A stretch of 32,421 nt of DNA, from contig CALRGC010000011.1 in the NCBI GenBank assembly GCA_943357105.1, positions 1-32,421 of the forward strand, in the 5' to 3' direction. Shown piece by piece: positions 30,875-32,421 of the stretch. How positions within the stretch are numbered: the stretch's first letter is position 1; each line of letters opens with the position of its first letter. A model generated the notes under the pieces. The model was not told the origin of the DNA and did no database searches. It saw only the letters and a program-made list of their open reading frames with translations. The DNA is from Candidatus Magasanikiibacteriota bacterium (GTDB lineage Bacteria > Patescibacteriota > Patescibacteriia > Magasanikbacterales > GWA2-37-8). Made by a program: the position numbers and the translations under genes.

Positions 30875-30977
30875 AAAGACCGGTAATAATTACCTTTGAG
30901 CGGGTTATGAGGCCAAGCCTCATCCTTTGGCCCTCGCGGGCCAAAAAAGCGAAAAGGTCATTATTACCGGTCTTTTT
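30873..30977 (-). repeat. Structured repeat element, copy D (three-way-junction terminator-like RNA)
   Basis: A 25-nt outer arm (30873-30897) pairs with 30953-30977 at 24 of 25 positions. Inner hairpins are ATGAGGC/GCCTCAT (30907-30913 / 30917-30923) and TTTGGCCC-TCGC-GGGCCAAA (30926-30945; minus strand loop GCGA). It is between the convergent ribD and penicillin-binding-protein genes, with A/T runs at both ends, so it can terminate both transcripts. The junction orientation matches the minus strand, i.e. the penicillin-binding protein. Confidence 0.88.
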
Positions 30978-30996
30978 ATTTGATACCAAGAAATAC

Positions 30997-32421
30997 TTAT
31001 TTAATCTCCACCTCTAATTCCCTACTCTCCGTAAAACCACCATTAGAATTCAAAGTCCCCTTTAAAACATATTTCCCCACTCCCGGAAAATTCTTCCAAC
31101 TAAATTCCAGATTACCTTGGTCAGTCAGCTGGTCTTCCTTATGATTAAAATCAAAGATATTTTTAACCTTACCGGTAGAATTTATTAGTTGAATTTTAAT
31201 ATCTTTAATATCATCCCAACGAATTGGTTTCAAGCCCATTGTTCTAGGAAAATCAGTTTGATTGATAGTCACTTGTGTGCCATCGTTCCAGGAAAATGTC
31301 GGCTGATCAAATTCCGCATTGGTATAAAAAATAATTTTTTCTTCGCCGGCATTGCCCTGATCATCCGTGGCCACGGCTTTCAGGGTATGTTGATTGGAAT
31401 AAAGTTTTGGAATGGAAAAAGAAAAATCAAAAGGAAATTGCGCGCTATTCCCCGCCAACTGCTCATCTACATAGTAAGTAACTTGTTTTACTCCGCGCGG
31501 CGCGCTGGCTTTTACTTGGATATTTAGTTGTCGTCCATTAATAGTTTCGTTGCTCGTTGGAGAAACTATCTGCACCTGTGGGGTAAGTTCCGGATTATAT
31601 GGAGTGTCATCATATTGAGTTGGCGGTTCTTCTAAAGTCAGTCCCACTCCGGCCGACTGCTGTCTTTTTATCCAATCCTGCAGAGAATTTTCCCAATTTT
31701 GATATTGGGGGTCGTCGCTTGGGTTGGTCGGGGCTGGTCCACGCGGATCGTTTTTATTAACATAAAATAAGATGTCATGAGGTGGCAAATAAGTTTTGGT
31801 AATAATTAATCCGGGAGGGGTAGTAGAGGTCGCGATTTTGCCGTTGGCGGAATTTATCTGCAATTTGATGCCGTCATTTGCTCCACGTAAAACCGGTTTG
31901 GTAGCGTCATTGGGCGGTGGAGTGGAAAAAGTTTCTACCGGAGTATTTTTGGTAGAGGTTGTCATGAATTGATTCCAGATCAAACCCGCCAATTTGTTTC
32001 CACCACCTTTCATTGGTGAAGGTGTGGTGTTTCCGACCCACACACCGGTCACCAGCGATGGTGTATAGCCCATTGTCCACGCGTCTTTATAATCATTGGT
32101 AGTACCGGTCTTGGCCGCTACTGGTCGGTCGGGTAAAGTAAGAGTGATGTGACGACCAAAAATATAAACGCGAGCATCATCATCACTAAGTACTCCAGCG
32201 ATAGTGGCCGATAATTCCGGAGTTATAGCCACTGTCCCGTCATTTGGTTTCCACTCACTCAGTACATTATTATTGGCGTCAGTGACTTTGAGAATGCTAA
32301 CCGGTTGGTGGTAAATTCCATTGTCGGCCAGAGTGCCGTAAGCATTGGTGTGTTCGAGTAAATTTACTTCCGCTCCACCAAGCACCAAACTTAATCCCGG
32401 ATCACCGGTAAAAGTAGTGTA
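30997..32421 (-). CDS. Class A penicillin-binding protein, C-terminal part (5' end outside window)
   Basis: The frame is open to the window edge, and 474 residues are visible. The first 140 are the end of a penicillin-binding transpeptidase domain: GDPGLSLVLGGAEVNLLEHT and AYGTLADNGIYHQPVSILKV are typical of PBP1a-like proteins, followed by the third catalytic motif KTG in RPVAAKTGTTNDYKDAWTMG. The SxxK and SxN motifs and the glycosyltransferase domain must lie beyond the edge. After the domain come a Pro/Thr-rich linker and an immunoglobulin-like beta domain (about 280-350: VKQVTYYVDEQLAGNSAQFP, HTLKAVATDDQGNAG), then another beta-rich tail of about 100 residues. It builds cell-wall peptidoglycan outside the membrane; the tail may bind wall or envelope partners. 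Confidence 0.92.
   Translation of the reverse strand, partial: YTTFTGDPGLSLVLGGAEVNLLEHTNAYGTLADNGIYHQPVSILKVTDANNNVLSEWKPNDGTVAITPELSATIAGVLSDDDARVYIFGRHITLTLPDRPVAAKTGTTNDYKDAWTMGYTPSLVTGVWVGNTTPSPMKGGGNKLAGLIWNQFMTTSTKNTPVETFSTPPPNDATKPVLRGANDGIKLQINSANGKIATSTTPPGLIITKTYLPPHDILFYVNKNDPRGPAPTNPSDDPQYQNWENSLQDWIKRQQSAGVGLTLEEPPTQYDDTPYNPELTPQVQIVSPTSNETINGRQLNIQVKASAPRGVKQVTYYVDEQLAGNSAQFPFDFSFSIPKLYSNQHTLKAVATDDQGNAGEEKIIFYTNAEFDQPTFSWNDGTQVTINQTDFPRTMGLKPIRWDDIKDIKIQLINSTGKVKNIFDFNHKEDQLTDQGNLEFSWKNFPGVGKYVLKGTLNSNGGFTESRELEVEIK

Noticed and set aside
1-32421. CRISPR array or prophage
   Set aside because: No regularly spaced direct repeats and no cas, integrase or phage structural genes were seen.

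Overview
The window looks like chromosomal sequence from a small-genome, AT-rich bacterium. I infer Patescibacteria (Candidate Phyla Radiation). The reasons are the compact layout with many 1-10 nt gaps, the almost complete lack of Shine-Dalgarno sites, promoters lying a few bases in front of start codons, and the gene set (HTH-GHKL-STAS regulator, TrmB-like regulators, K+-independent-type H+-PPase, DnaA/DnaN origin region). Taxonomy is an inference; no rRNA is present.

Layout. 1-3.7 kb (minus): a PfkB-type kinase, S-adenosylhomocysteinase and an O-antigen-ligase-like membrane protein, which read as a methyl-cycle/adenosine salvage unit plus a glycan gene. 3.8-7.9 kb: a kinase-only riboflavin kinase, an unusual phosphoribosyltransferase-deaminase fusion, rpsT, a cytosolic diguanylate cyclase and holA. 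7.9-14.5 kb is the accessory part. It holds two TrmB-like regulators, each divergent from a putative target (a GC-rich secreted protein of foreign composition; a class V aminotransferase plus methyltransferase operon), a DinJ/YafQ-like toxin-antitoxin pair, and an HTH-ATPase-STAS regulator with a perfect consensus promoter. 14.6-24.2 kb: polA (proofreading site lost), tRNA-Cys, a LysM/M23 peptidase, hppA, tig, a phosphatase-fold protein, nfo and a DUF167 gene. 24.2-30.9 kb is the origin region: yidD-rnpA-rpmH on the minus strand, dnaA-(probable oriC)-dnaN on the plus strand, then ribE-ribH-ribA-ribD directly behind dnaN. The window ends inside a class A penicillin-binding protein.

The most notable signal is a family of four ~96-109 bp structured elements at 17.3, 21.0, 24.5 and 30.9 kb. 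Each has a long outer stem (21-26 bp) whose sequence is different in every copy but always self-complementary. The stem encloses two short hairpins with conserved joining sequences. Read in the direction of the gene upstream, every copy ends in a T-run and one inner hairpin carries an invariant GCGA (GNRA) tetraloop. Covariation in all three stems argues for a selected RNA fold: a large three-way-junction terminator or 3'-UTR RNA that I cannot match to any family I know.

The riboflavin genes form a nearly complete pathway: RibA and RibD make the pyrimidine branch, RibH and RibE finish riboflavin, and the separate kinase makes FMN. RibB (DHBP synthase) and an FAD synthetase are not in the window. 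No gap larger than 300 bases without a gene exists.
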